Shown: piece after piece, positions 23,358 through 32,266 of the stretch
Layout: every line of letters starts with the position of its first letter
How positions within the stretch are numbered: the first letter of the stretch is position 1
Origin: JAAYCI01 sp964370445
GTDB taxonomy: Bacteria; Bacillota; Clostridia; Oscillospirales; Ruminococcaceae
DNA length: 34,955 nucleotides
Assembly (NCBI GenBank): GCA_964370445.1
Contig: CAYJJK010000013.1
Location: 1 to 34,955 of the forward strand
Reading direction: 5' to 3'
The notes under the pieces: model-generated
What the model was told of the DNA's origin: nothing
What the model saw: only the letters and a program-made list of their open reading frames with translations
The model's database searches: none
Position numbers and translations under genes: made by a program

Positions 23358-24152
23358 ATGAGTGACAATGACATTATTTTGAAAATGGAACACATCGACA
23401 AATCTTTTGGCGATGTGCAAGTGATTTGTGATTTCAACCTCAATGTAACACGCGGGGAAAAAGTGGTGTTTGCAGGGGCCTCTGGTTCTGGAAAAACAAC
23501 ACTTTTGCGAATGATTAACTATCTGGAAAAACCGACAAAAGGCACCATTTGGTTACAGGGAGAATACATTGGCGGTACCTATGATGCAAATGGCGTGTTT
23601 TTAAAAGATTCGCCAAAGGTGTTGGCGAATAAACGTAAAAAAATTGGCATGGTATTTCAAAATTTTAACCTGTTCTCTCACCTTACGGCCTTGCAAAATG
23701 TGGTGATTGCACAGCGCCAAGTGTTGCACATTCCCAAAAGTGAGGCTATAGAGCGCGCAGAGCGTCATTTGAAAAATGTGCATTTAGAAGATCATATGAA
23801 AAAATATCCCTACCAACTTTCCGGTGGGCAGCAGCAGCGTGTGGCCATTGCACGTGCGCTGGCTATGAAACCAGAAATCATGCTGTTTGACGAGCCGACT
23901 TCGGCTTTAGACCCAAAGTTGACCAATGAGGTTTTAGAAGTGATGCAAGATTTGGCAATGCAGCAACAACTTACCATGGTAGTGGTGACGCATGAAATGG
24001 GATTTGCCAGAAATTTTGCTGACAAGGTGTTGTTTTTAGAGCAAGGCGAGATTTTAGAGCAAGGGGCCCCCAAGGAATTTTTCGATAATCCAAAACACGA
24101 AAAAACCAAATCTTTTCTTTCTTATTGTAGCTATAAAGAGGGGGATTTTTGA
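23358..24152 (+). CDS. ABC transporter ATP-binding protein, GlnQ-type
   Basis: A 264-residue ATPase from ATG 23358, 7 bases after AAAGGGAG. Walker A GASGSGKTT, Q-loop VFQNFNLFSHLTALQNV, signature LSGGQQQRVAIARAL, Walker B IMLFDEPTSALDP and switch histidine VVTHEMGFAR are all intact. It powers the polar-amino-acid-type importer. Its stop overlaps the start of the next permease (TGATG). Confidence 0.96.
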   Translation: MSDNDIILKMEHIDKSFGDVQVICDFNLNVTRGEKVVFAGASGSGKTTLLRMINYLEKPTKGTIWLQGEYIGGTYDANGVFLKDSPKVLANKRKKIGMVFQNFNLFSHLTALQNVVIAQRQVLHIPKSEAIERAERHLKNVHLEDHMKKYPYQLSGGQQQRVAIARALAMKPEIMLFDEPTSALDPKLTNEVLEVMQDLAMQQQLTMVVVTHEMGFARNFADKVLFLEQGEILEQGAPKEFFDNPKHEKTKSFLSYCSYKEGDF

Positions 24153-24817
24153 TGTTAAACTTTGGGTTTATGGCCGAAATTATACCGGAGATGTTAGAAG
24201 CGCTGTTGGTTACCTTGCAAATTAGCGTTTTGGCGGTTATTTTTGGGCTTTTAGGTGGTGTTTTGCTGGGGAGTTTGCGTGTTGCGGGCCCCAAATGGCT
24301 ACAGTTTCTTATTCAAGTGTATGTGGATTATATTCGTGGCACTCCGCAGCTGATACACATTCTTATTATTTACTTTGCACTGCCAAGCATTGGCATCGTT
24401 TTGAACGAATACTGGACCGGTGTGATTGCCCTTACGTGCATTGCTATGGGATACGAGGTGGAAATTGTGCGTGCTTCTATCGAATCTTTAAATCGTGGGC
24501 AGGTGGAAGCGGCCTACACCTTGGGGTTTAGAAAAGGGAAAATTATGGCTTTGATTCTTTTACCGCAAGCGGCACGGCGCATGATTCCTGCCCTGACAGG
24601 TGAGCTTATCAATACGGTTAAAGCCTCGGCACTGCTTTCTGTTATTGCTGTTAACGAGCTTACCAAAATTAGCAATAAAATCATCTACGAATCTTTTTAT
24701 TTCTTTGAAGTTCTACTGGAGTGTGCCATTCTTTATATCGCTGTGATTTCTCTTTTAACCTTTGTTGCAAAAAGGTTTGAAAAATTCTCTTTTGCCGAGC
24801 AACACGCAGAACTGTAA
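24152..24817 (+). CDS. ABC transporter permease, HisM/GlnP-type (second)
   Basis: A 221-residue permease; ATG 24152 overlaps the ATPase stop by one base, with GAGGGGG upstream. The docking loop EIVRASIESLNRGQVEAAYT and the segment VDYIRGTPQLIHILIIYF define the polar amino acid family. It pairs with the 22627 permease. Carrying two different permeases is typical of His/Glu-type importers, and the genes here are split by the ATPase gene. Confidence 0.93.
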   Translation: MLNFGFMAEIIPEMLEALLVTLQISVLAVIFGLLGGVLLGSLRVAGPKWLQFLIQVYVDYIRGTPQLIHILIIYFALPSIGIVLNEYWTGVIALTCIAMGYEVEIVRASIESLNRGQVEAAYTLGFRKGKIMALILLPQAARRMIPALTGELINTVKASALLSVIAVNELTKISNKIIYESFYFFEVLLECAILYIAVISLLTFVAKRFEKFSFAEQHAEL

Positions 24818-24852
24818 ATACATACCTATATTAAAATTAAGGAGTTTCTGTT

Positions 24853-25692
24853 ATGATAGAAATCCATACAAACCAATTGAAAAATTTCCACTGGCCGAAG
24901 CCCTATCGCATGGCGGTTGCCATTGGCTGGCATGTAGACGGAATGGCCGGTCCCATTGGCTCTGACGAACGCAATCGGCAGCACCTTGGCTCCCTCTCTA
25001 TGGGGCAGTACGGTGTTTCTACGGCTTTGCCTCGCATTTTAGAGCTTCATGAAAAACACAATATTCCGGGTAGCTTTTATATTCCGGCCTATGTTGCAGA
25101 AAAATCCCCCCATATTCTTAGAGATATTATGGAAAAAAATCACGAAATAGGGTATCATGGATATATGCATGAGAACGTTTTTCTTCTTTCTGAAAAAGAG
25201 GAAGAGGAAATTATGGATAAACAAATTGAAATTTTACAAAACCTGTGCGGCAAAAGATTTATCGGTTGGTCGGCTCCGGGTTGGGGGGTACGCAAACACA
25301 CGATAGATTTGCTTGCCTCTAGGGGTCTTTTGTACGATTGCAGCTTGATGGAATACGATACACCTTATCGCTTAAAAACCGATTCAAATACGCTGATGGA
25401 GCTTCCCATTAGCATCACCTTAGACGACTACGAAATTTTTAATGCCAGCTTGTTTCCAAACGGGCAAGGGCTAACGGTTCCCGCCGAAGATGCTTTAAAG
25501 GTATACACAGAAGAATTTGATGGCCTGTATGAATATGGGGGTTTATATACAACCACGTTCCACCCGTGTATCTTAGGACGCCCGGGTAGGCTTTTAATGC
25601 TGGACAAATTGTTTCAATATATGCGGCAAGCAGAGGATGTATGGTTTGCCCGTTATGAAGACATTGCCCGCTATGCCCAAACTTTTGTTTAA
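24853..25692 (+). CDS. HpPgdA/PuuE-like polysaccharide-deacetylase-fold amide hydrolase
   Basis: A 279-residue NodB-fold metallohydrolase from ATG 24853, 8 bases after AAGGAG. The metal triad of this subfamily is present: D29 in GWHVDGMAG, H102 and H106 in GYHGYMHEN. The layout (IPGSFYIPAYVAE, the HGYMHEN block, GWSAPGWG, YDCSLMEYDTPY, TFHP) closely follows Helicobacter PgdA and allantoinase PuuE, which hydrolyse amides or cyclic imides of small molecules rather than polymers. It has no signal peptide, so it acts in the cytoplasm, probably on the compound brought in by the operon's importer (inference). Confidence 0.8.
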   Translation: MIEIHTNQLKNFHWPKPYRMAVAIGWHVDGMAGPIGSDERNRQHLGSLSMGQYGVSTALPRILELHEKHNIPGSFYIPAYVAEKSPHILRDIMEKNHEIGYHGYMHENVFLLSEKEEEEIMDKQIEILQNLCGKRFIGWSAPGWGVRKHTIDLLASRGLLYDCSLMEYDTPYRLKTDSNTLMELPISITLDDYEIFNASLFPNGQGLTVPAEDALKVYTEEFDGLYEYGGLYTTTFHPCILGRPGRLLMLDKLFQYMRQAEDVWFARYEDIARYAQTFV

Positions 25693-25786
25693 AAATGTAC
25701 CCTGATATTGGCTTATAGTGTGAACGTGGTTTTGAGAATTGCATTGGTTTTCTTGGCGAAATTGAATGATTGTGAAGGAGAAAAGT

Positions 25787-26461
25787 ATGGAATTGCCACC
25801 AATTGAATTTCAGCCCGGTCAGCCATATACCGAGGTTTTATACAAAGCTTTAAAAGAAGCCATTATAGGCTCTAAAATCAAACCACGTGAGCATTTGATC
25901 ATCGGGGAGCTTGTTTCATATTATGGTATTAGCCGCACACCGGTGAGGGAAGCCCTGATAAAACTGGAGAAAGACGGTTGGCTGGAAAAAGATGGAAGGC
26001 GCGGTGTAAAAGTTTTGCTGCCTTCTAAAGAAAACCTTTTGCAAATTGTGCATACACAGGCAGCTTTGGAGGCGTATGCCGCCTCGGAACTTGCGAAAAA
26101 AGAATTGCCGGCCGATTTTTTTGATGAGCTAAGGCAGGTTTTAGACGAAAGTGAAAAAGCCATTGAAGAAAACAACCTTCAAAAGGCCGAGCAATGCAAC
26201 TCGCGGTTTAATAAGCATCTTTACACCCATTTGGATAACGAGTTTCTGTATGACTTGGTTTTGGATTTAGAAGAAAAAGTAACGAGAGTTCGTTTGATGC
26301 AGTTCCATCATGGTATGGCTCCCACCAATCACTCTATAAAGCAACACAGAGAGATTATGCAAGCCATTGAAGAACATAAACCACAAGAAGCTTACCAGCT
26401 GATGTACCATCATACGGTTTGGTTTGAAGATGAACTGATGCAGTTTTTGCAGCATTACTAA
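25787..26461 (+). CDS. GntR-family regulator (FadR/FCD type)
   Basis: A 224-residue regulator. ATG 25787 follows GAAGGAG by 6 bases; an upstream ATG at 25766 lacks a site. The winged helix spans residues ~8-75 (LYKALKEAIIGSKIKPREHL, then ELVSYYGISRTPVREALIKL). The all-helical FCD effector domain holds likely metal-binding positions in NSRFNKHLY, HREIMQAI and YHHTVWF. As the last gene of the operon it is the best candidate for its own repressor. Confidence 0.88.
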   Translation: MELPPIEFQPGQPYTEVLYKALKEAIIGSKIKPREHLIIGELVSYYGISRTPVREALIKLEKDGWLEKDGRRGVKVLLPSKENLLQIVHTQAALEAYAASELAKKELPADFFDELRQVLDESEKAIEENNLQKAEQCNSRFNKHLYTHLDNEFLYDLVLDLEEKVTRVRLMQFHHGMAPTNHSIKQHREIMQAIEEHKPQEAYQLMYHHTVWFEDELMQFLQHY

Positions 26462-27028
26462 CCTTGGGGATGGTTTTTCATATAAGCTGATTGCTATGGG
26501 CATGGCGGTTGTTATCGTGCGTGGACGGTATCAAAATCGCACTTACAAAATGCAATGGTTTTATGCTACAACGAAAATACGTTAAGACCTTGATGTAACC
26601 GGTATACCAATAAATAGGGGGACATGAAACGCTCCCTTAAACATGCATAAACAACAGAGTTACAAAGCTCCCACAAAGGGTGCAAAGTGGCTCTGTTTTT
26701 GATGTTATTAAAGTGAGCAGGTGAATGTTTTTTAAGTTTTGTGTTGTTTTTTACGGGGAGCTGAAGAAAACAATAGGCAGGAGACCGTAAGTTTTTTTTC
26801 GAAAACACGATTTTGAAAATCGAAGTAGTGTAGCCTACATCCTAAGCTGCCCCTGTTTTTTGGCTTATAAATGAGGTTTGCTGCCATTGTAGAATATGCA
26901 CAAATAATTATAACAACCCTTGTTAATCGTAATGCACCCAATATTGTGGAAGCTTTTTGCGGTTTGCAGGAAAAGAGTTTGGTGTCGTCGCTCCATCTAG
27001 GTATGCTGGAAAGTAAGCCATGATATTT
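26462..27028. other. Long intergenic region with one hairpin and coding debris
   Basis: About 570 bases. It contains a likely terminator (26652-26703), a short frame after the GntR gene (GFSYKLIAMGMAVVIVRG...) that looks like debris, and a 50-residue frame 26871-27023 (MRFAAIVEYAQIIITTLVNR...) without a ribosome-binding site. I recognise none of these. No RNA gene is evident. Confidence 0.35.
26652..26703 (+). terminator. Probable terminator of the GntR operon
   Basis: ACAGAG ... CTCTGT outer arms with an inner CCC-ACAAA-GGG stem, followed by TTTTTGAT. The pairing is interrupted, so efficiency is uncertain. It lies about 190 bases past the GntR stop. Confidence 0.5.
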
Positions 27029-27041
27029 CTTTAACGATAAA
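27029..27041. promoter_or_regulatory. LacI-type operator O1
   Basis: CTTTAACGATAAA; the core TTTA-ACGA-TAAA has the central CG and flanking TTTA/TAAA typical of LacI-family sites. The same 13 bases recur at 27305-27317. Confidence 0.6.
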
Positions 27042-27149
27042 CTAACTTGTTTTTTTCTTGCGAAACCATATAAAACACGAAAAAGTATGCAGTATGCCCA
27101 AAAAAGGATTCATAATATTAGTTTAATTGTAGAAATCTGTTTTTTGGTG

Positions 27150-27178
27150 TTGACAAGGATATACGCAGGTGTTATTGT
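27150..27178 (+). promoter_or_regulatory. Promoter of the lacI-opp-GH3 operon
   Basis: Perfect TTGACA (27150-27155), a 17-bp spacer and TATTGT (27173-27178). It lies between the two identical operators, 220 bases upstream of the LacI start, leaving a leader of about 210 nt. Confidence 0.65.
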
Positions 27179-27300
27179 GGGGCTATCAAAGGGAAAATAA
27201 AACCCAAACATAGGCAAGCGGAATATATGAAATTACACATAAATAAGATGATTTTTATCTTGTTCTAGAGTGAAGATGAATAAGATATATTTTTTTCAGA

Positions 27301-27322
27301 TTTACTTTAACGATAAAGTAAA
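27301..27322. promoter_or_regulatory. LacI-type operator O2 (22-bp palindrome)
   Basis: TTTACTTTA-ACGA-TAAAGTAAA is a palindrome with 9-bp arms containing the same CTTTAACGATAAA core as O1. It lies 77 bases before the LacI start and is the probable autoregulatory site. Confidence 0.7.
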
Positions 27323-27370
27323 TTGCGAAAATAAAGTAAAATAAAGTGCTTGTAAAGTAACTGTAAAGTA
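27314..27370 (+). repeat. Array of TAAAGTA repeats at helical spacing
   Basis: TAAAGTA or TAAAGTG starts at 27314, 27332, 27342, 27353 and 27364, so the last four copies are 10, 11 and 11 bases apart, about one helical turn. The first copy is the right arm of operator O2. The array ends 27 bases before the LacI start codon. Confidence 0.65.
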
Positions 27371-27397
27371 CATGTAAACCAAAGGTAGGTGAAACAG

Positions 27398-28438
27398 ATG
27401 GTGACGATAAAAGAGATTGCAAAAGAATGTGGCCTTTCTGCAACGGCGGTGAGCAAGGCTTTGCGAAACGAAAAAGATATTAGCCATGCCACGATAGAAA
27501 AAGTAAAGAAAGTAGCCAAAGAGATGGGATACATTAAAAATCCTGCTGCTGTGCGGCTAAAAACAAACCGCTCTTACACGTTTGGCGTATTGATGGAAGA
27601 CGGAACGCAAAGTGGAATCACCCACGAATTTTTCGCTTCTATTTTAAACAGCTTTATCATCCGTGCAAGAGAAAAAGGATACACAGTTACTTTTATCAGC
27701 GATAAACTTGGAAACGAAACCTTAAGCTACGAAGAATATGTGCGTGTGCACGGTTGTGACGGCGTGCTAATTTTGGTGCATGAGTTTGAGGATGATAAAA
27801 TATTAAATCTTGTAAAAAGTGAAGTGCCCGTGGTGGTGGTGGACTATAGCTATAGCCACTGCAGTGCTGTAAATTCAGATAACGAGCATGCAATTCGCGA
27901 GATGGTTCGTTATGCGCATGAGATGGGGCATCGCAAAATTGCTTTCATACATGGGGAAATTACGATGGTTACCAAAATACGCATTGCAAGCTTTTACAAA
28001 ACTTGCGACGAGCTTGGAATTCCCATCAATGAAGACTATATCAAAGAGGGTGTGTATCACGACCCGAAATCGGCCGAGGAAATTACCTACGAATTACTTT
28101 CGATGAAAGATCCGCCGACTTTCATTTTTTATCAAGATGACTTTGCCTTTATTGGGGGTCTTAATGCTTTTGAAAACAAAAACATTGAAATTCCAAGGGA
28201 TATCAGTGTGGCCGGCTTTGACGGCATGAGCTTATCGCAGGTGATACGGCCAAAGCTGATGACATGGAAGCAAAATGGAGAAGAAATGGGTAGGGAAGCC
28301 GTGGAGTTGCTCATTGAAGCGGTGGAAAAACCAAAAAGTTATATTCCCAGAATTGTGGAAGTGAGAGGAGAATTGTTAAAAGGGAAAAGTGTGAAAAATA
28401 TCCAAGACAGCACAAAGCAGTTTGACTTACATTTATAA
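27398..28438 (+). CDS. LacI-family transcriptional regulator
   Basis: A 346-residue repressor from ATG 27398 with AGGTAGG 8 bases upstream (a GTG at 27389 overlaps that site). The DNA-binding domain (VTIKEIAKECGLSATAVSKA) and hinge helix (NPAAVRLKTNRSYTFGVL) are canonical, and the periplasmic-binding-like effector domain runs from residue ~60 to 335 (VPVVVVDYSYS, GHRKIAFIHG, DISVAGFDG). It lies 14 bases before the opp-type binding-protein gene. It probably binds O1/O2 and responds to a sugar from the oligosaccharide imported by the operon. Confidence 0.92.
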   Translation: MVTIKEIAKECGLSATAVSKALRNEKDISHATIEKVKKVAKEMGYIKNPAAVRLKTNRSYTFGVLMEDGTQSGITHEFFASILNSFIIRAREKGYTVTFISDKLGNETLSYEEYVRVHGCDGVLILVHEFEDDKILNLVKSEVPVVVVDYSYSHCSAVNSDNEHAIREMVRYAHEMGHRKIAFIHGEITMVTKIRIASFYKTCDELGIPINEDYIKEGVYHDPKSAEEITYELLSMKDPPTFIFYQDDFAFIGGLNAFENKNIEIPRDISVAGFDGMSLSQVIRPKLMTWKQNGEEMGREAVELLIEAVEKPKSYIPRIVEVRGELLKGKSVKNIQDSTKQFDLHL

Positions 28439-28452
28439 GGAGGAACGAAATC

Positions 28453-30201
28453 ATGAAATTTTTCGGTTTTAAAAAGACGCTGGCAGTGGCACTTTCTGCC
28501 ACATTTGCACTTTCTGTTTTTGCAGGTTGCACCGGTGGTGGTGCACAAAACGGTGCTGCGGCCACCGGCGAAGCAGAAGGGGGCGGCAATGCCCTCACCG
28601 TTCTTTTCGATCAAAACGACGGATGGAACAAAAACTTTAGCCCGCTTACGCAGGGCGCCTATCAATTTGTGCAGGGCTTTATGTACGAACCTTTGGTGAT
28701 TTTTGACGCTTACAAAAACAACGAAGAAACCATGTGGCTGGCAGAGGACATCATCTCGGAGCCGGACAACAAAACCCTCACTATCCATGTGCGCGAAGGC
28801 ATTTTGTGGAGTGATGGAGAAACCTTTGATGCAGATGATGTGGCGTTCTCTTTCACCTACTCGCAAGATAAGCCCGAAATTGACAAAAGCGGCCACTGGG
28901 ATCATGGTGAAACCGAGGGCATTATCGAGTCGGTTACTAAAATTGACGATTATACAGTGGAAATTGTGATGCGTGAAGAAAACCGCTTCCACAGAAACAC
29001 CCTGTTTGCCAACAAGTGGATTCTTCCACAGCACGTGTGGAGCGAAGTGGACGACCCGGCAAACTATATCTATGACAGCGACGAGCCCGTGGTAACCGGT
29101 GCTTTTAGCATCGTAAAATCTTTTTCTCCCGAAATGGTGGTGCTTGGCCGAAACCCAAACTACTGGATGGGTGACGATTTGCAAGTGGATGAATTGCGCG
29201 CACCTCAGTTCAACTCAAACGATGCGGCGTTAACTTTGCTGCAAACCGGCTCGGTAGACTGGGCGCATATTTTTATTCCGAACATTGAAGAAACGTATGT
29301 GCAAGACAACCCGAACAACCAATACTGGTATGGCCCGAACGATGGTGTGCGGCTTTCGATGAACTATATGAGCCCGAATGAAGGCAACTTAGAAGCCTTT
29401 AACAATGTGGACTTCAAACACGCAATTTCCATGGCAGTGGACAGAAGCGGCATCATCAACTCGGCTGCCTATGGCTATTTAGAAGATACCGTGCCCCCAA
29501 ACACCGGCCTGCCTCCTGCTCTTTTGCAGTATAGCGACGAAACTGCCCAAGCCGAAATGGAGCCTTTCCTCAGCTACGATATCGATGCTGCCAAAGCACT
29601 TTTGGAAGAAGCCGGGTTTGTGGATATTGATGGAGACGGCTTTGTGGAAACGCCAGGCGGTTTGCCTATCCAGTTTGAAATCATCTCGCCCGCCGGTTGG
29701 ACAGACTGGAACGACGGCGCCATGATTGCAGCAGAAGGCATGCGTGCGATTGGTGTGAACGCTGACGCAAAGGCCAAAGACCTCTCGCTCGTTACCCAGC
29801 ACTGGGCCAACGGAGACTGGGACATGTTGTACACCGCAAACGGCCAAGCCGGAGACATCTACCGCTTCTATTTCGACACCATTGGCGACACTTCCCGCGT
29901 TAAAACCGATACATGGTGGTCTATTTGCCAAACAAACTATGTAAGCGAAGAAATGACAGAGCTTATCAACACGCTTCCCACCGCCGAAACCGATGAAGAG
30001 GTTATGGAAATTGCCGCCCAAGTGGAACAGCATTTTGCCGAAAACATGATCAATATTCCCATTTTGTACAACGGCAACTGGTTTGTGTACAGCGATGCAC
30101 GCTTTACGGGCTGGTCCACCTCCGAGGAAACCGGCTATCCGTCCCTCACCATGCACGACTCTAAAATTTTGCGCCTTTTGGAGCTAGAACCCGTAGCCTA
30201 A
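28453..30201 (+). CDS. Solute-binding lipoprotein, family 5 (Opp/Dpp-type)
   Basis: A 582-residue extracellular binding lipoprotein: signal peptide with lipobox VFAGC, Cys26, and a Gly/Ala linker. The SBP family 5 core follows (FMYEPLVIFDAYKN, then LTIHVREGILWSDGETFDAD and VDFKHAISMAVDRS). AGGAGG lies before ATG 28453. Family 5 receptors bind peptides, nickel or, in many anaerobes, beta-linked oligosaccharides. The LacI regulator and GH3 enzyme in the same operon favour an oligosaccharide (inference). Confidence 0.92.
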   Translation: MKFFGFKKTLAVALSATFALSVFAGCTGGGAQNGAAATGEAEGGGNALTVLFDQNDGWNKNFSPLTQGAYQFVQGFMYEPLVIFDAYKNNEETMWLAEDIISEPDNKTLTIHVREGILWSDGETFDADDVAFSFTYSQDKPEIDKSGHWDHGETEGIIESVTKIDDYTVEIVMREENRFHRNTLFANKWILPQHVWSEVDDPANYIYDSDEPVVTGAFSIVKSFSPEMVVLGRNPNYWMGDDLQVDELRAPQFNSNDAALTLLQTGSVDWAHIFIPNIEETYVQDNPNNQYWYGPNDGVRLSMNYMSPNEGNLEAFNNVDFKHAISMAVDRSGIINSAAYGYLEDTVPPNTGLPPALLQYSDETAQAEMEPFLSYDIDAAKALLEEAGFVDIDGDGFVETPGGLPIQFEIISPAGWTDWNDGAMIAAEGMRAIGVNADAKAKDLSLVTQHWANGDWDMLYTANGQAGDIYRFYFDTIGDTSRVKTDTWWSICQTNYVSEEMTELINTLPTAETDEEVMEIAAQVEQHFAENMINIPILYNGNWFVYSDARFTGWSTSEETGYPSLTMHDSKILRLLELEPVA

Positions 30202-30210
30202 AAGACCCTA

Positions 30211-30265
30211 GTTACAAAGACCCTTCTATACCAAGCGCACAGAGGGTATAGAGGGGTTTTGTAAC
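30211..30265 (+). terminator. Long hairpin (attenuator) between binding protein and permease
   Basis: GTTACAAA-GA-CCCTTCTATACC (30211-30232) pairs with GGGTATAGAGGGGTTTTGTAAC (30244-30265) with few mismatches; the inner stem is followed by TTTT. It should reduce permease expression relative to the binding protein. Confidence 0.8.
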
Positions 30266-30292
30266 TCAAAGAAAACGAAGGGAATCAACTTC

Positions 30293-31285
30293 ATGAAATA
30301 TATTGCAAAAAGGATAGGCTTTTATATCGTTGCCTTTTTTGGGGCGATTACCCTAAACTTTTTTCTGCCACGGCTTATGCCGGGCAACCCCGTGCAGATG
30401 TATCTTTCGGAGCTTGCGCAAAGTGGAACACGGGTGGATCCATCTGTTATTGCCGCAGTGGAAGAAATGTTTGGCTTCAACTCCTCAGAGCCCTTAATCG
30501 TCACCTATTTTAAATACATTGGCAATGTGCTTACCGGAGACTGGGGTGTTTCGTTTTTCTACTACCCGGAAACCGTGATGGACGCCATTTCAAGGGCACT
30601 AGGCTGGACCGTGTTTTTGATGGGCTCGGCCTTGCTTGTGGGTTTTATCATCAACAATCTTCTTGGTATTTTTGTGGCCTGGCGCAGAGGCAGTAAAATA
30701 GACACCTTTTTAACCGTGGGTGGCCAGTTTCTTGCCAATATCCCAAGTGTTGTTACGGCAATTGTGTTGTTGTTTTCCCTATGCTATACGGGGCTTTTTC
30801 CGCTGGGTTATGCCGTTACCCCGCTGTTTGTGCCCAGCAATACCTTTGAATATATCGTCAATGTGATGTTCCATGCCTTTGTGCCGGTAACCGCCATTGT
30901 CATCACGGGCCTTGGCGGCATCATGGGCATGCGTGCCAACATGATAAACCAGCTGGGAGACGACTATATTGTGATGGGCACCGCTAAAGGTTTGCCGGAC
31001 GGCAAAATTATGTTTTCGTATGCCGCGCGCAACTCCTTGCTGCCTGTTATCACTTCGCTTGCCATGCAGGTGGGCTTCTTGTTGGGTGGCTCGCTCATCA
31101 TTGAGCAAATTTTCAACTATCCGGGCCTTGGCAGCATCATGGTGGCCGCCATTAACAACCGGGACTATCCGCTGATGCAAGGTATTTTGCTGATGACCAC
31201 CATCTTGATGCTTTCTGCAAACTTTCTTGCCGACATTGCTATTTTGTTCTTCGACCCAAGAACAAGACGGCAGGCCGGTAACTAA
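30293..31285 (+). CDS. Opp/Dpp-type ABC permease, DppB/OppB family
   Basis: A 330-residue inner-membrane permease. The N terminus KYIAKRIGFYIVAFFGAITL with FFLPRLMPGNPV is the DppB signature. The docking loop GDDYIVMGTAKGLPDGKIMF and the late LIIEQIFNYPGLGSIM segment are intact. It pairs with the 31316 permease. Confidence 0.95.
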   Translation: MKYIAKRIGFYIVAFFGAITLNFFLPRLMPGNPVQMYLSELAQSGTRVDPSVIAAVEEMFGFNSSEPLIVTYFKYIGNVLTGDWGVSFFYYPETVMDAISRALGWTVFLMGSALLVGFIINNLLGIFVAWRRGSKIDTFLTVGGQFLANIPSVVTAIVLLFSLCYTGLFPLGYAVTPLFVPSNTFEYIVNVMFHAFVPVTAIVITGLGGIMGMRANMINQLGDDYIVMGTAKGLPDGKIMFSYAARNSLLPVITSLAMQVGFLLGGSLIIEQIFNYPGLGSIMVAAINNRDYPLMQGILLMTTILMLSANFLADIAILFFDPRTRRQAGN

Positions 31286-31315
31286 CATGAATTTGCAGAA
31301 AGGAAGTACACTTTT

Positions 31316-32236
31316 ATGAAAGTAAAAAACGCACGTCTTGCACGCATCTTACGGTTTTTGAAAACGAGCCCTAAGTTTACGGTGGGCATCATCCTCATCG
31401 CCGTTGTGCTTATCATGACCTTTGGGGCGCCTCTTTTCACATCTTACGACCCCTTGTTTCGCTTTGAGGGGCTTTACCACACACCACCTTCAGCAGAACA
31501 TATCCTTGGCACCACAAGCCTTGGCCGCGACGTATTTTCCCAAACGCTTTATGGCGGGCGTCAATCCATTATGGTTGGCCTGCTTGCTGCAGCCATCACC
31601 ACCTTGCTTGGTATGCTCGTTGGCATCAGCGCCGGCTATATCGGTGGCATTTACGACAGCATTGTTAGCACCCTTACCAACATCTTAATGGTCATTCCCA
31701 CCATCGTGCTCTTGCTCATCATTGCCTCCATGATGGACGGCGTGTCGCCGGTTTTAATCAGCCTCATCATCGGCTTCACCTCTTGGCCGTGGAACTCGCG
31801 CGTTTTGCGTGCACAAACGATGAGCATCCGAAACCGAGATTTTGTACGCAGTGCAGAAACCCTTGGCGAAAGTAAATTTCGCATCTTATTTGTCGAAATC
31901 ATGCCCAATATGCTTTCTATCATTTCCTCGGCTTTTGTGGGCACGCTCATTTACTCTATCATGGCGCATGCCACACTGGAGTTTATTGGCTTTGGGGATC
32001 CGTTCAGCGTCACTTGGGGCACCATTTTGTTCAACGCCCAAAACTCGGGCGCCTTTCGCAGTGGTTACTTTTTCGAGGTTGCGGGCGCCATTGCCGGCCT
32101 TGTGATGATTGGCATGGGCCTAACGCTTATCAACTTTGCCATCGACGAAATTTCAAACCCCAAGCTCAAAGCCCAGCGCATTATGAAAAGTTACTACAAG
32201 GCCAGAAAAGCTGAGCTAAAGCGTGTGGCAAAGTGA
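31316..32236 (+). CDS. Opp/Dpp-type ABC permease, DppC/OppC family
   Basis: A 306-residue permease preceded by AAAGGAAG. It shows the DppC features TFGAPLFTSYDPLFRFEGLY, ILGTTSLGRDVFSQTLYGGR and the docking loop RNRDFVRSAETLGESKFRIL. It forms the channel with the DppB-type protein encoded 30 bases upstream. Confidence 0.95.
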   Translation: MKVKNARLARILRFLKTSPKFTVGIILIAVVLIMTFGAPLFTSYDPLFRFEGLYHTPPSAEHILGTTSLGRDVFSQTLYGGRQSIMVGLLAAAITTLLGMLVGISAGYIGGIYDSIVSTLTNILMVIPTIVLLLIIASMMDGVSPVLISLIIGFTSWPWNSRVLRAQTMSIRNRDFVRSAETLGESKFRILFVEIMPNMLSIISSAFVGTLIYSIMAHATLEFIGFGDPFSVTWGTILFNAQNSGAFRSGYFFEVAGAIAGLVMIGMGLTLINFAIDEISNPKLKAQRIMKSYYKARKAELKRVAK

Positions 32237-32266
32237 TTTGGCAAACACGAACAAAGGAGTAAAAAC

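Noticed and set aside
27314..27370. CRISPR-like array
   Set aside because: The units are only 7 bases with 3-11-base gaps; there are no spacer-sized intervals or cas genes. It is a promoter-leader repeat array.
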